Source of the DNA: Streptococcus thalassemiae
GTDB taxonomy: Bacteria; Bacillota; Bacilli; Lactobacillales; Streptococcaceae
Assembly: GCF_903645285.1 (NCBI RefSeq)
Contig: NZ_CAHJXN010000002.1
Span: forward strand, 186,001 to 250,000
DNA: 64,000 bases
Direction: 5' to 3'
Position numbers and translations under genes: made by a program. This document shows positions 8,435 to 18,031 of this stretch, piece after piece; the first letter of the stretch is position 1; every line of letters begins with the position of its first letter. The notes under the pieces were generated by a model. The model was not told where the DNA came from. It worked only from the letters and a program-made list of their open reading frames with translations, and did not search any database.

Positions 8435-10648
8435 TTAGTTTTCATTAGTAAATATCATTTCCAACAAACGCCCTCTCAATTCCTTATCCTGATGATGCAA
8501 GATATTCATTAACTCATGAGAATTTTTCGCATTGATGAATTGATTTAACAATCTATCTTTTAATTCATATGGAAGAGAAGCCGTCTTTAGTAGTCTAAAA
8601 ACTTCATCATTTAAAGATATTGTTTTATTATCTTTACATTCAAATCTAGCTGTATCATTCTTATTTGGCAATTCAATCATAGACACATTCGTTCCTTTAA
8701 AATGAATTCTATGTTTTCTATTGCTTGGAACGATACTAGAATCTCCTTGTAATGCCAACTCTACCATTCCCATTTCCCAATCGATTGATAATCTTGTTTT
8801 ATATCTTTGACCATTTTGATCTTCAATCATTTCAAAAGAATGTTGCTTGCCTGGGAATACATACCAATCTACAACTTCAGGTAAATCAACACCCATATCT
8901 ATCTCAGAACCAACCAAGGGAATGATTGCACCACTTTTTGCGAACACAGGTATCGTCGAAATATCTCTATAAACACTCAACTTCACACCACCTGTATATT
9001 TTTTCTCTGAAAAGAAGTCATACCATTCACCTTCAGGGAACCATACATCCACTTTTGCAGATTGGAATGCCAAATCCATCTTTTCTACAACGGGAGCCAC
9101 CATCAGTTCTGTTCCAAAAAAGTATTGATTTGGGACATTATAGCTCTCATCATTCTCTGGGTAGAAATAATACATTGGGCTAATTAATGTGGCACCTTCC
9201 TCATGTGTCTGTACATTCATAGTGTATAGATATGGAATCATCTGATGTCTCAAACGAAGGTATTTCTTCATAATCTTAGATGTTGTTTCTGAAAAAAACC
9301 AAGGTTCTTTACTATTGAAGGGACTTCTAGAACTATGTAAGCGAGTAATCGGACTAAAAACACCAAACTGTAGCCATCTAGTTTGTAGCTCTTCGTCATA
9401 ATCCCCCAGCATGTGCCCACCAATATCATGGCTCCACCAACTATAACCGATATTTGATGCTGTCGCTGTAAAATAAGGTTGAAATCTTAAGGAATTCCAA
9501 CTAATAATAGTATCCCCTGAAAAACCAACAGGGTAGCGATGACTACCAGGACCTGCATATCTTGATAAAATCAAACCACCTTCTGCATTTTTACAACTAT
9601 CCTGATAGTGATAATGGTTTAAAAGCCACAGTGGATCCAACATGCCTTGAGTCCCCTGTTGCCAGTCAATCCACCAGAAATCTACTCCCTGCTTTTCTAG
9701 CTCATAATGAACATCTTTAAAGTAGGCTTCCCTAAAAGAGGGATTAAAAAAATCAAAAATAGCAGGTTCTTCTAATTCTACATTTAACCCTAATCGTTTG
9801 GCGACTCGAGGATAAGCTTCTTCATAAGCCCGTATACCATCAGCAGGATGGACATTTAAGGAGAGTTTTAACTTTCTATCATGAAGTTGTTGCAATAACT
9901 GTTCTGGATTAGGTATTAAGTTTTTATTCCAACTATATCCTGTCCAGCCACTTCCAAAACGAGCTGGAATGTCAGTTATATGCCAATCCATATCTAAAAC
10001 ACCGATAGATAATGGAATGTTCTCTGTTTCAAATCTGTCTATTAAATCCAAGTATTCATCTGACGTATAAGGCCAATACCTACTCCACCAATTGCCTAAA
10101 GCATATCTTGGCAACAAGGGTGTTGAACCAGTCAAATGGTAAAAGTCTCTGATTGCTCCTCTATAATCATGCCCATAGGCAAAGAAATAGAGATCAATTT
10201 GATTTTCTCTCTCAATATAACCAGACTGTTCATCCCAAATAAATCCTTGAGAATCATCCAATAAGGCTATACCATTTCGGCTAATAATTCCATCTTCTAA
10301 CGAGATTGCTCCATCTGCCTCATCCAGAGTCCGAGCTGTTCCTTTTAACGTTTCAATAGATTCACCAAAATACCAGCGACTACCATATACGGCAAAATTT
10401 CCTTTTAATTCTATAAATAAATTTTCGGCGTTAAATTCTCCTTTATTAAAGTGCAGATGAAAATAGTCCGTCATAATATCTAGTACGCTTGATGTCTCGA
10501 TATAATCTAACGAAACTTGACCAAAATCTCTATTGTAGATAAGTTGTGTCGTTCTATCCTCAAAACTTCCAGTTTGAGAGTATTCTAACCTTACTAACTT
10601 GTCTGTTAATACAGAGATTCGATAAAACTCTCCCTTAAAAATTTTCAA
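8435..10648 (-). CDS. glycoside hydrolase family 31 alpha-glycosidase
   Basis: A 737-residue cytoplasmic retaining alpha-glycosidase (alpha-glucosidase or alpha-xylosidase class). There is no signal peptide. An N-terminal beta-sandwich (about 1-170) is followed by the (beta/alpha)8 barrel. The nucleophile Asp is in GVDFWWIDWQQG (about residue 324), the acid/base Asp in GFSGDTIISW, and substrate-binding blocks are LDMDWHITD and WSHDIGGH. The beta-strand C-terminal part carries an extra Lys/Asn-rich tail. It stands alone with its own terminator; no transporter or regulator is adjacent, so the substrate cannot be deduced from context. A GH31 protein is known in pneumococcus at a different locus. 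Confidence 0.9.
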   Translation of the reverse strand: MKIFKGEFYRISVLTDKLVRLEYSQTGSFEDRTTQLIYNRDFGQVSLDYIETSSVLDIMTDYFHLHFNKGEFNAENLFIELKGNFAVYGSRWYFGESIETLKGTARTLDEADGAISLEDGIISRNGIALLDDSQGFIWDEQSGYIERENQIDLYFFAYGHDYRGAIRDFYHLTGSTPLLPRYALGNWWSRYWPYTSDEYLDLIDRFETENIPLSIGVLDMDWHITDIPARFGSGWTGYSWNKNLIPNPEQLLQQLHDRKLKLSLNVHPADGIRAYEEAYPRVAKRLGLNVELEEPAIFDFFNPSFREAYFKDVHYELEKQGVDFWWIDWQQGTQGMLDPLWLLNHYHYQDSCKNAEGGLILSRYAGPGSHRYPVGFSGDTIISWNSLRFQPYFTATASNIGYSWWSHDIGGHMLGDYDEELQTRWLQFGVFSPITRLHSSRSPFNSKEPWFFSETTSKIMKKYLRLRHQMIPYLYTMNVQTHEEGATLISPMYYFYPENDESYNVPNQYFFGTELMVAPVVEKMDLAFQSAKVDVWFPEGEWYDFFSEKKYTGGVKLSVYRDISTIPVFAKSGAIIPLVGSEIDMGVDLPEVVDWYVFPGKQHSFEMIEDQNGQRYKTRLSIDWEMGMVELALQGDSSIVPSNRKHRIHFKGTNVSMIELPNKNDTARFECKDNKTISLNDEVFRLLKTASLPYELKDRLLNQFINAKNSHELMNILHHQDKELRGRLLEMIFTNEN

Positions 10649-10789
10649 TTTGTTGTCCTCCTTTTATGTAGCATAAAAACAGAACGCACCATTTTTGATG
10701 CGTTTTTCGTTATTCTGAATGCAATGTTCTATCTATGACAAATAATACTCAATTGAAAAAATGTAGTGGACAAAATATCTTTTAACAAA

Positions 10790-10995
10790 TCAAGATGTTA
10801 TTAAAGAATTATCCCTTTTCAACCTTTCTAAGATAGGATTGATAAATAATTTCAAACTCTTACTAGCAATCATACGATATTCAAGCTCGCGTGCTTTTTT
10901 CCTTCCTGCTTATTTCTTAGAACTGAAGAACCCGGATAGGTATATAAATTATTCGGATCAATATAGTCATAAGACTCCTAACATTTACGTTTCAT
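10790..10995 (-). pseudogene. remnant of a Fic-domain toxin gene (frameshifted and truncated)
   Basis: Downstream of the antitoxin and overlapping its stop (TGATG), a start MKRKC is read and then a frameshift. In the next frame comes YDYIDPNNLYTYPGSSVLRN, the typical N-terminus of Fic/Doc-type AMPylating proteins (Asp-Pro-x-Tyr-Pro-Gly then V-L-x-N-K). A second frameshift leads to ARELEYRMIASKSLKLF before a stop. The catalytic Fic core (HPFxxGNGR) is absent: the sequence gives way to the GH31 upstream region. The gene is dead. Family assignment rests on my reading of these short fragments. Confidence 0.6.
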
Positions 10996-11189
10996 CAAGC
11001 CATCCCCAGAGCAAGAGCTTCATCTCGTAATTTTTCAACATCACTAACCGTAGGTCGCCATCCTTCAATCATATTTGTACTTAAAGCATACCAAACACTC
11101 TTAAAAACAGATCGGTTTTCAAAAGCTACTCCCATGATTGTCATCTTTTCTTTATCTATATCTATATCTATATCTATATCTAAGGACAT
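10995..11189 (-). CDS. Fic-associated antitoxin (orphaned small protein)
   Basis: A 64-residue protein with a strong ribosome binding site (AAAGGAGG, 6 bases from the ATG) and its own extended -10 TGGTATAAT (TATAAT at 11210-11215). The C-terminal half WYALSTNMIEGWRPTVSDVE resembles the Ser/Asn-x-x-x-EG helix of the small antitoxins that block Fic proteins. The N-terminus is a run of Asp-Ile pairs produced by a six-base tandem repeat. Its stop overlaps the start of the decayed Fic gene, as in real Fic operons. With its partner lost it may be under no selection. Confidence 0.6.
   Translation of the reverse strand: MSLDIDIDIDIDKEKMTIMGVAFENRSVFKSVWYALSTNMIEGWRPTVSDVEKLRDEALALGMA
11153..11182. 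repeat. five tandem copies of TATCTA inside the antitoxin gene
   Basis: Exactly five consecutive hexamers TATCTA on the plus strand (GATATA-type on the coding strand), encoding repeated Asp-Ile. Because the unit is six bases, slippage changes the number of Asp-Ile pairs without shifting frame. Confidence 0.85.
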
Positions 11190-11215
11190 ATGCTACCTCC
11201 TTTAGTTACATTATA

Positions 11216-11645
11216 CCATGTTTCTCTGTAGCTTTTAAATATTTTATTTTGTCTGTAATATCTAAATTTCAACACTTTTATCCTATTTTATAAACCTCAA
11301 ATCCAAAGATAAAACGCATTCTTTTTCCTTTTTAACTAATGATGCTGAGTAAGAACTTAACTTCAGGGGAAAACGAAGTAAGACTAAACAAAAATCAAAT
11401 ACCAAACTCAAAAACTTATCTCATACAACTCCAAATACTGATTTTAGAATGACGACTTATGTTGCTTTTGATTTCTTAAGAGTATAAAAACCAACAATAA
11501 GGTAAACTTTTTAGTACTTTAAAACCTTGATATAATCGTATTGATTAACGTTTTGAGCAACAGACCTTGTCAGATTGCAGCCATATTTGTAAGCGACTAA
11601 AGTCGCAACAACTGTGTCAATTGCACCAATTTAGTAAGAAAGTAT
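11216..11645. other. 430-bp stretch with no recognisable gene
   Basis: AT-rich DNA between the antitoxin promoter and the rpsI terminator. A fragment on the minus strand reads VYLIVGFYTLKKSKAT before a stop (around 11455-11505) and may be the tail of a lost membrane protein, but no start or ribosome binding site is visible. Nothing else can be supported. Confidence 0.4.
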
Positions 11646-11673
11646 AAAAAGAACACCTCGAAAGGTGCTCTTT
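11646..11673 (-). terminator. terminator after rpsI
   Basis: Stem GAGCACCT / AGGTGTTC with loop TTCG, followed on the minus strand by TTTTTATA. It ends the rplM-rpsI transcript. Confidence 0.85.
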
Positions 11674-11696
11674 GTAAGTATAGTAATTCTCTCGAA

Positions 11697-12089
11697 TTAA
11701 CGTTTACTAAATTGTGATGCTTTACGAGCTTTCTTAAGACCTGGTTTCTTACGTTCAACTTTACGTGAGTCACGTGTAAGAAGTCCTGCGCGTTTCAATG
11801 AATCGCGGAAGTCTGGGTCTACTTGAAGAAGGGCACGAGCGATACCGTGACGGATAGCTCCTGATTGACCTGCATATCCACCACCTACAACGTTAACGAA
11901 AACGTCGTATGAACCTACAGTTGAAGTAACTGCGAATGGTTGGTTGATGACAAGACGAAGGTCAGCGTGTGGGATGTACTCTTCAACATCTTTTTTGTTA
12001 ACAGTGATTTTACCAGTTCCTGGAACAAGGCGAACGCGTGCAACAGCGTTTTTACGACGTCCAGTACCTGCATATTGTGCTTGTGACAT
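11697..12089 (-). CDS. rpsI: 30S ribosomal protein S9
   Basis: S9 protein of 130 residues; its C-terminal tail reaches the P-site tRNA. The sequence begins [20 protein letters not shown] and ends in the conserved basic tail [24 protein letters not shown] and [14 protein letters not shown] blocks are present. It is the second gene of the rplM-rpsI operon, 18 bases after rplM, with AAGGAA upstream of the ATG. Confidence 0.98.
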   Translation of the reverse strand: MSQAQYAGTGRRKNAVARVRLVPGTGKITVNKKDVEEYIPHADLRLVINQPFAVTSTVGSYDVFVNVVGGGYAGQSGAIRHGIARALLQVDPDFRDSLKRAGLLTRDSRKVERKKPGLKKARKASQFSKR

Positions 12090-12107
12090 ACTTTATTGTT
12101 CCTTTCC

Positions 12108-12554
12108 TTAGATAAGTCCTGAAATGTCAAGAACTTCTGGTTGTTGTGCAGCGTGAGTGTGCTCGGCTCCAACAAATACTTTCAACTTCATACCTTGAGC
12201 GCGTCCAAGAGTATTGTGTGGAAGCATACCTTTAACTGATTTCTCGATCAAACGTACTGCATTTTTAGAACGAAGTTCACCTGCAGAGATTTGTCTCAAT
12301 CCACCTGGGTGGTTTGAGTGAGTGTAGTAGATTTTATCAGTTGCTTTTTTACCAGTCAATTTAACTTTTTCAGCATTGATAACAATCACAAAGTCACCTG
12401 TATCAGTGTGTGGTGTAAATGTTGGTTTGTTTTTTCCGCGAAGTACGCTAGCAACTACTGCAGAAAGACGTCCAAGTGGTACATCAGTTGCGTCAACTAC
12501 GTACCATTTACGTTCAACTTGGCCTGGTTTAGCCATAAATGTTGTTTTGTTCAT
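12108..12554 (-). CDS. rplM: 50S ribosomal protein L13
   Basis: L13, an early-assembly 50S protein of 148 residues. Recognisable blocks include [20 protein letters not shown], the [15 protein letters not shown] motif and [11 protein letters not shown]. The start [11 protein letters not shown] is used with AGGAGAAATC upstream. A structured leader and a sigma-A promoter precede it, consistent with autogenous control of the rplM-rpsI operon. Confidence 0.98.
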   Translation of the reverse strand: MNKTTFMAKPGQVERKWYVVDATDVPLGRLSAVVASVLRGKNKPTFTPHTDTGDFVIVINAEKVKLTGKKATDKIYYTHSNHPGGLRQISAGELRSKNAVRLIEKSVKGMLPHNTLGRAQGMKLKVFVGAEHTHAAQQPEVLDISGLI

Positions 12555-12668
12555 GATTTCTCCTATATATAGTTCGATTTTTGTTTACGGTGATGGGTGT
12601 TCCTTCCCATCGAAAAGTATTTGGAAGGTTCCGGGGCCTTTCAAATGGGGTAAACAATACCGCCTACT
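12555..12668 (-). promoter_or_regulatory. ribosomal protein L13 leader RNA (cis-regulatory)
   Basis: The transcript leader of rplM carries paired segments such as GATGGGAAGGA / TTCCCATC-type helices, GAAAGGCCCCGG and GTTTACC / GGTAAAC, the general make-up of the known Firmicutes L13 leader that binds L13 for feedback control. Assignment is from position and helices; exact boundaries are approximate. Confidence 0.7.
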
Positions 12669-12698
12669 ATAATACCAAATTTCACCCCTAAAAGTCAA
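12669..12698 (-). promoter_or_regulatory. rplM-rpsI promoter
   Basis: -35 TTGACT (12693-12698), 18-base spacer, extended -10 TGGTATTAT (TATTAT at 12669-12674), minus strand. Confidence 0.7.
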
Positions 12699-12791
12699 TA
12701 GATATGAAAAATATTTTTCTAAACGTAACTTCGGTAGATTTTTGGGAATTTTTCCCTGTAGCTAAAATCCTTTTCAAAAAATCACCTTTTC

Positions 12792-12820
12792 TTGATTTTT
12801 AATCCTATTTGCTGTATGAT
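12792..12820 (+). promoter_or_regulatory. promoter of the DUF960 gene
   Basis: TTGATT (12792-12797), 17-base spacer, TATGAT (12815-12820), 25 bases upstream of the ATG. Confidence 0.6.
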
Positions 12821-12844
12821 AAGGGAAAGAAAGGGGGTAGAAAT

Positions 12845-13162
12845 ATGGCTTTTACCAATACCCACATGCGGTCAGCTAGTTTTGGCATTGTTACCAGCTT
12901 GCCTGATGACGTTATTGACTCTTTTTGGTATATCATCGACCACTTCTTAAAAAATGTCTTTAAATTGGAGGAGGAACTCGAGTTTCAATTGCTCAATAAC
13001 CAAGGAAAAATTACCTTCCACTTTTCAAGTCAACACCTCCCTACAGCCATTGATTTTGATTTTAACCATCCCTTTGACCCTCTTTATCCCCCGAGAGTCT
13101 TGGTTTTAGACATGGATGGTAGAGAAACTATCCTCCTCCCAGAAGAAAATGACCTATTTTAA
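12845..13162 (+). CDS. DUF960-type conserved hypothetical protein
   Basis: A 105-residue soluble protein beginning MAFTNTHMRSASFGIVTSLP. The ATG at 12845 is preceded by AAAGGGGG at a good distance and is preferred to an upstream in-frame ATG. It resembles the short DUF960 proteins of streptococci and staphylococci (conserved F-x-I-x-x-x-I-P/LPDDVIDSFWYIID start); the biochemical role is unknown. It is monocistronic, converging on the folate operon, and shares the terminator at 13314-13366. A BOX repeat lies directly after its stop. Confidence 0.8.
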   Translation: MAFTNTHMRSASFGIVTSLPDDVIDSFWYIIDHFLKNVFKLEEELEFQLLNNQGKITFHFSSQHLPTAIDFDFNHPFDPLYPPRVLVLDMDGRETILLPEENDLF

Positions 13163-13313
13163 TACTCAATGAAAATCAAAGAGTAAACTAGGAAGCTAGC
13201 CGCAGGTTGCTCAAAACACTGTTTTGAGGTTGTGGATAGAACTGACGAAGTCAGTAACCATACCTACGGTAAGGCGACGCTGACGTGGTTTGAATTTGAT
13301 TTTCGAAGAGTAT
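13162..13313 (-). repeat. BOX element (boxA-boxB-boxC, minus orientation)
   Basis: A 152-bp repeat bounded by ATACTCAATGAAAATCAAAG at the left and TTTCGAAGAGTAT at the right, with the internal GACTTCGTCAG-type palindrome and the AAAACACTGTTTTGAGGTTG boxB/C junction. It matches the pneumococcal/mitis BOX family. Confidence 0.9.
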
Positions 13314-13366
13314 AAAAACTCTAGCCTTCAGTTGCAAACGACTGAAAACTAGAGTTTTTTTTATTT
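13314..13366. terminator. bidirectional terminator between DUF960 gene and folB/K
   Basis: Long stem AACTCTAG (13317-13324) / CTAGAGTT (13349-13356) with inner TTCAGT / ACTGAA; T run on the plus strand and TTTTTATA on the minus strand. Confidence 0.85.
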
Positions 13367-14173
13367 TTTCAAAGCATTATACAAGTTACGGATCGGTTGC
13401 TTTAATGTCGGATGGATAAAATGAGGCGCAATTTCCTGTAAGGACTCAAGGACAAAAAGGCGTTCCGCTATGTAAGGATGAGGCAGGATGAGGTCGTCTG
13501 TATAAAGGATCTGATCCTCTACAAAGAGCAAGTCCAAATCAATCAAACGAGGTCCCCAATGCACTTCTCTCACCCGTCCCATCTCTAACTCAATGGCTAA
13601 CAAGGTCTCTAACAAGACTGGTGCGGGCAACCATGTTTCTACCTCAACCACCTGATTAGCAAAGCTATCCTGCTCCACACCACCCCAAGGCTCCGTCGTC
13701 AAGACACTGGACTCTTTGAGAATATGGATACCTCGATTTCGCATTTTCTCAATTGCTTGCTTCAAGTTTGCTTGTTTATCTCCCATATTGCTTCCTAGGG
13801 CGATAAAGGCTCGTTGCTTGCGACGATGAATGGTTACCGAGCAAGTATCTAGCGGCAAATGCACTGGCGCCCAAGGTTTTTTCAGTTCCAGCTTTATTTC
13901 TTGGACAAGAGGATAGGCCTCAAAGGTACGTTCTACCAGTTTGTAGGCTACCGTTTCAATCAAGTCCTCAGTGGTTTCCTGAAACCAAGTCGTCCACTGC
14001 TGACACAATTCTCCATAATGGACAGAGGCTGTCAAATCCAAGTCTGTAGCCGCCTTGGTCATATCATAGGATAGGATGGCTGAAACGACAAACTTCTGCC
14101 CCAATTCCTTCTCACTGGGAAAAAGACCATGATAGGCAAAAATTTCCAAATCCTTAATCTGCAGTTGATCCAT
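13361..14173 (-). CDS. folK: bifunctional dihydroneopterin aldolase / HPPK (SulD)
   Basis: Fusion of FolB and FolK, as in pneumococcal SulD (270 residues). Residues 1-118 are the aldolase, starting [20 protein letters not shown]; residues about 125-270 are 6-hydroxymethyl-7,8-dihydropterin pyrophosphokinase, with [25 protein letters not shown] and [13 protein letters not shown]. It catalyses two consecutive steps of folate synthesis in the cytoplasm. It is last in the order folP-folC-folE-folB/K but separated from folE by a BOX element and a hairpin, so its expression may be partly uncoupled. The start has GAAAGGAATC upstream. Confidence 0.95.
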   Translation of the reverse strand: MDQLQIKDLEIFAYHGLFPSEKELGQKFVVSAILSYDMTKAATDLDLTASVHYGELCQQWTTWFQETTEDLIETVAYKLVERTFEAYPLVQEIKLELKKPWAPVHLPLDTCSVTIHRRKQRAFIALGSNMGDKQANLKQAIEKMRNRGIHILKESSVLTTEPWGGVEQDSFANQVVEVETWLPAPVLLETLLAIELEMGRVREVHWGPRLIDLDLLFVEDQILYTDDLILPHPYIAERLFVLESLQEIAPHFIHPTLKQPIRNLYNALKK

Positions 14174-14190
14174 AATGATTCCTTTCTCGA

Positions 14191-14217
14191 AAAATCCGCT
14201 TCAAGCGGATTTTTTTT
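14191..14217. terminator. terminator-like hairpin between folE and folB/K
   Basis: AATCCGCTT / AAGCGGATT stem with TTTTTTTT on the plus side and TTTTTC on the minus side. Placed between two genes of the same operon, it could act as an attenuator of folB/K. Confidence 0.65.
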
Positions 14218-14332
14218 ATACTCAATGAAAATCAAAGTGCAAACTAGGAAGCTAGCCATAGGCTGCTCAAAACACTGTTTTGAGGTTGCAGATGGAAGCT
14301 GACGTGGTTTGAATTTGATTTTCGAAGAGTAT
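14218..14332 (-). repeat. BOX element (short form, minus orientation) touching the folE stop codon
   Basis: Left end ATACTCAATGAAAATCAAAG, right end TTTCGAAGAGTAT; about 115 bp, with boxB/C core and shortened boxA. Its right edge coincides with the TAA of folE (14332-14334). Confidence 0.9.
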
Positions 14333-14886
14333 TATAGTCCCATTAAACGATAAGCCTGATCTCGAAGGTCCTTATCTGTTTCAAATAGACCACGAGCTAC
14401 TGTCGTCAAGGTTGCAGTGCCTGGTTTTCTGACACCACGCATGCTCATACACATATGTTCTGCTTCAATGACAACAAAGGCTCCCTTAGCACCTAGATAC
14501 TCCATCAAGGCGTCGGCTACTTCGATATTCAACCGTTCTTGAATTTGTGGTTTTTTCGAATAAACTTCAACCGTACGGGCTAGCTTAGACAAGCCTGCCA
14601 CACGACCATCTGGAATGTAGGCAATATGCGCTCTACCATAAAATGGCAAGAAGTGGTGTTCACACATGGTATGGAAAAAAATATCCTTTTCTACCACCAT
14701 ATTATCGTCAATAATCTCAAAGGATTTTGACAAATGTTCCTCCGCTGTTTGACCAAGACCTGAAAAAATCTCTTGGTACATACGGGCTACACGAGCAGGT
14801 GTTTCCTGCAAGCCCTCGCGGTTAGCGTCCTCTCCGACAGCCTCGATAATCATTTTTACAGCTGTTTCAATCTTTTGTGTATCCAT
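14332..14886 (-). CDS. folE: GTP cyclohydrolase I
   Basis: Converts GTP to 7,8-dihydroneopterin triphosphate, the first committed step of folate synthesis. The 184-residue length is usual. The zinc-binding Cys and His are in [20 protein letters not shown], the second Cys in [14 protein letters not shown], with [19 protein letters not shown] between them. The start overlaps the end of folC by 20 bases, implying translational coupling. The 3' end is bounded by a BOX element. Confidence 0.97.
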   Translation of the reverse strand: MDTQKIETAVKMIIEAVGEDANREGLQETPARVARMYQEIFSGLGQTAEEHLSKSFEIIDDNMVVEKDIFFHTMCEHHFLPFYGRAHIAYIPDGRVAGLSKLARTVEVYSKKPQIQERLNIEVADALMEYLGAKGAFVVIEAEHMCMSMRGVRKPGTATLTTVARGLFETDKDLRDQAYRLMGL

Positions 14887-16189
14887 TCTCGTTTTTCCTC
14901 TCCATCAGATAGGCTCTCACTTGGCTCAAGAAATACAAGGAACCTGTGACAATCCTAACTGTTTTTTTCTCTTCTTTTTTATCTGTCAATTTCTGCTCTA
15001 GAAAATCCTGCCAACCTTGGTAGCTGAGATTTCTAGACTTAGCTGCCTCTTCCAGCACGCTTTCATCAGTCGCCCGACTATCGTCAAAATGTGTCAGAGT
15101 AAGCTCGGTATCTGGCATGGTCCCCAGCAAGTCCAACATATCCTCCAAGGCCTTGGTTTTGATACAGGTAAAGAGGATTTCCTTACGATAATCCGCAAAG
15201 CGTTCTTGCAAGGTTGCTAATAAAGCCTTGATAGCATGGGGATTGTGGGCTCCATCCAAGATCATCAAGGGATCTCTTGACACGATTTCCAGACGCCCTG
15301 GCCATCTTATTTCTTCCAGAGCTTGAGCAAGCAAGTGATTGCTTGCTAGTTCTCGACCATCTTCTTTACAAAAAGCATCAAGTAAAGTTATGGCCATCCC
15401 AGCATTCTCTATCTGGTGCAAGCCAAGTAAACCTGTCTGGAAGCGACCTCGTCTGGCAGAACTGGTATAGTCAAAGACTTCCCCTGTCACCACACTTTCT
15501 TGATGACGAACCTGATAATCTGTCCCGTAGGCAAGTCTCGGCGCATCTTTCCCTTCCGCAATGCGGTCAATCACAGCCAAAGCTTCTGGAGCGATACGAC
15601 CTGTCACCAAAGGAATACCTTGTTTGATAATACCAGCTTTCTGCTCTGCTATGGCCTCCAAGGTGTCACCAAGTAGGGCCACATGGTCCAATCCAATAGT
15701 CGTAATTCCTGTCAAAATGGGCTGACAGACATTGGTACTATCTAAAAGACCACCCATGCCGACTTCCATAATAGCCACATCTACTTGCTCTGAAGCAAAG
15801 TAGTCATAGGCTATGGCTGTGATAATCTCAAACTCGGTTGTGCCCTGTAAACTAGCGGCTGCTCCCGCCTCCAGCAAAGACTGATAGTCTGCCATGAGGG
15901 CTTCTAGCCTAGCTTCTGGGATAGATTCCCCATTGATGCTAATCTGGTCTGTGTAATGAATGAGATAGGGCGAGCTAAACACGCCAACTCTCAGCCCTAG
16001 CTTTTCTAGCATCTTTTTCAAAAAAGTAATGGTCGAACCCTTGCCGTTAGTTCCTCCGATATGGATGACCTTGAGTTTGAGATGGGGATTGCCACGCAAA
16101 GCTAACAGTTCCACCATTCGTTCCAAGCCAAAATGCGGTTGATCCGTCCGGTAGTTAGCAATCCACTGATTGTTTTCAAATTCTTTCAT
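14867..16189 (-). CDS. folC: dihydrofolate synthase / folylpolyglutamate synthase
   Basis: Mur-ligase-like ATP-dependent enzyme that adds glutamate to dihydropteroate and extends folate polyglutamate tails. At 440 residues it has the P-loop [16 protein letters not shown] (about 44-59), the omega-loop [16 protein letters not shown], and the C-terminal [13 protein letters not shown] motif. It lies 1 base after folP and overlaps folE by 20 bases; this is the known SulB position in pneumococcus. Confidence 0.95.
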   Translation of the reverse strand: MKEFENNQWIANYRTDQPHFGLERMVELLALRGNPHLKLKVIHIGGTNGKGSTITFLKKMLEKLGLRVGVFSSPYLIHYTDQISINGESIPEARLEALMADYQSLLEAGAAASLQGTTEFEIITAIAYDYFASEQVDVAIMEVGMGGLLDSTNVCQPILTGITTIGLDHVALLGDTLEAIAEQKAGIIKQGIPLVTGRIAPEALAVIDRIAEGKDAPRLAYGTDYQVRHQESVVTGEVFDYTSSARRGRFQTGLLGLHQIENAGMAITLLDAFCKEDGRELASNHLLAQALEEIRWPGRLEIVSRDPLMILDGAHNPHAIKALLATLQERFADYRKEILFTCIKTKALEDMLDLLGTMPDTELTLTHFDDSRATDESVLEEAAKSRNLSYQGWQDFLEQKLTDKKEEKKTVRIVTGSLYFLSQVRAYLMERKNENGYTKD

Positions 16190-16190
16190 C

Positions 16191-17180
<990 letters not shown>

Positions 17181-17191
17181 CTATTTTACCA

Positions 17192-17233
17192 TAAAAAGAA
17201 AAAGATGGACACGATTGCATTCATCTTTTTTCC
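17192..17233. terminator. terminator between the CPBP gene and folP
   Basis: Stem AAAAAGATG (17199-17207) / CATCTTTTT (17222-17230) with T runs on both strands; on the minus strand it ends the CPBP gene and is followed by the folP promoter. Confidence 0.75.
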
Positions 17234-17265
17234 CAATAGAAACAAGTAAGCAATTGTCAAAAATC

Positions 17266-17976
17266 TTAAACAGAAATCCCTAATGTCCGACTCATGATCA
17301 CCACAAGAGCCAACAAACAGAAAGCAACCCCATTCACAATCATGTGAAGCAAGATAGACATTTCCAAACGTTGGGTTTTATAAACTGTCCAAGTTAGCAC
17401 AGTTGACATTCCTCCATAGATCAATAAAGAAGGTAAATTACTTGGTTGATGCAATAAAGCAAACACAATCGTACCGACTACAAATCCCAAGTTCTCTTTT
17501 CCTCGGAAAATCTTTTTAGGAACAATTCCCCGACACAAGATTTCCTCACAAATTGGAGCAAGCAAGGCCAACAAGAAGAAACTGGAAATTAAAGAACTAT
17601 TCTGGACCATATCGTTAATCTGAGACTGGTTAGCTGTTGTCGTCTCATTTGACAGTTGTAACAAGATAGAACCAAGTATATTTGAACAGATAATGACTAA
17701 ATAACTTAATCCCAATCGTGCTAGGTCCTTAGCTCTAAAAAAAGAAAAATTAAAACTTGCTAACTGCGTTTTACGAGCTCCAAAAATAAATAGTGCCAAC
17801 ACTACAATCGAAAGACCAGCAACTATCAGTCCTGACTGTAACAGTGGTACTGCATTTAAAGTTAAAATAGCAGTAACTGCTAAAGGAATCTGATATAGAA
17901 TTGTCGCTAGCAAAAAGACTAAAATCCAGCCTGCACGATTCAACAATTCTTTCCACATACTTTTCTCTTCCATCAT
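17266..17976 (-). CDS. CPBP-family intramembrane glutamic endopeptidase
   Basis: A 236-residue polytopic membrane protein with about seven hydrophobic helices. The CPBP/Abi motif 1 is seen as APICEEILCRGIVPKK (Glu-Glu-x-x-x-Arg) and motif 2 as FALLHQPSNLPSLLIYG (His). The family includes CAAX-prenyl-protease-like enzymes and bacteriocin self-immunity proteins; the substrate here is not known. Monocistronic, with terminators on both sides. Two tandem Met codons; MMEEKSMWKE follows AGGAGATG. Confidence 0.88.
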   Translation of the reverse strand: MMEEKSMWKELLNRAGWILVFLLATILYQIPLAVTAILTLNAVPLLQSGLIVAGLSIVVLALFIFGARKTQLASFNFSFFRAKDLARLGLSYLVIICSNILGSILLQLSNETTTANQSQINDMVQNSSLISSFFLLALLAPICEEILCRGIVPKKIFRGKENLGFVVGTIVFALLHQPSNLPSLLIYGGMSTVLTWTVYKTQRLEMSILLHMIVNGVAFCLLALVVIMSRTLGISV

Positions 17977-17993
17977 TCATCTCCTAGACTTTG

Positions 17994-18019
17994 TATTAAA
18001 AAAAGGGGGAAATCCCCCC
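17994..18019 (-). terminator. terminator after the purine permease
   Basis: GGGGGG-ATTT-CCCCC stem on the minus strand followed by TTTTTTTT. Confidence 0.85.
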
Positions 18020-18031
18020 TGGGTCATTCTA

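Noticed and set aside
10682..10711. Hairpin AACGCA/TGCGTT followed by TTTTT on the plus strand upstream of the GH31 gene
   Set aside because: No plus-strand gene ends before it; it might be an attenuator or a chance palindrome and cannot be assigned.
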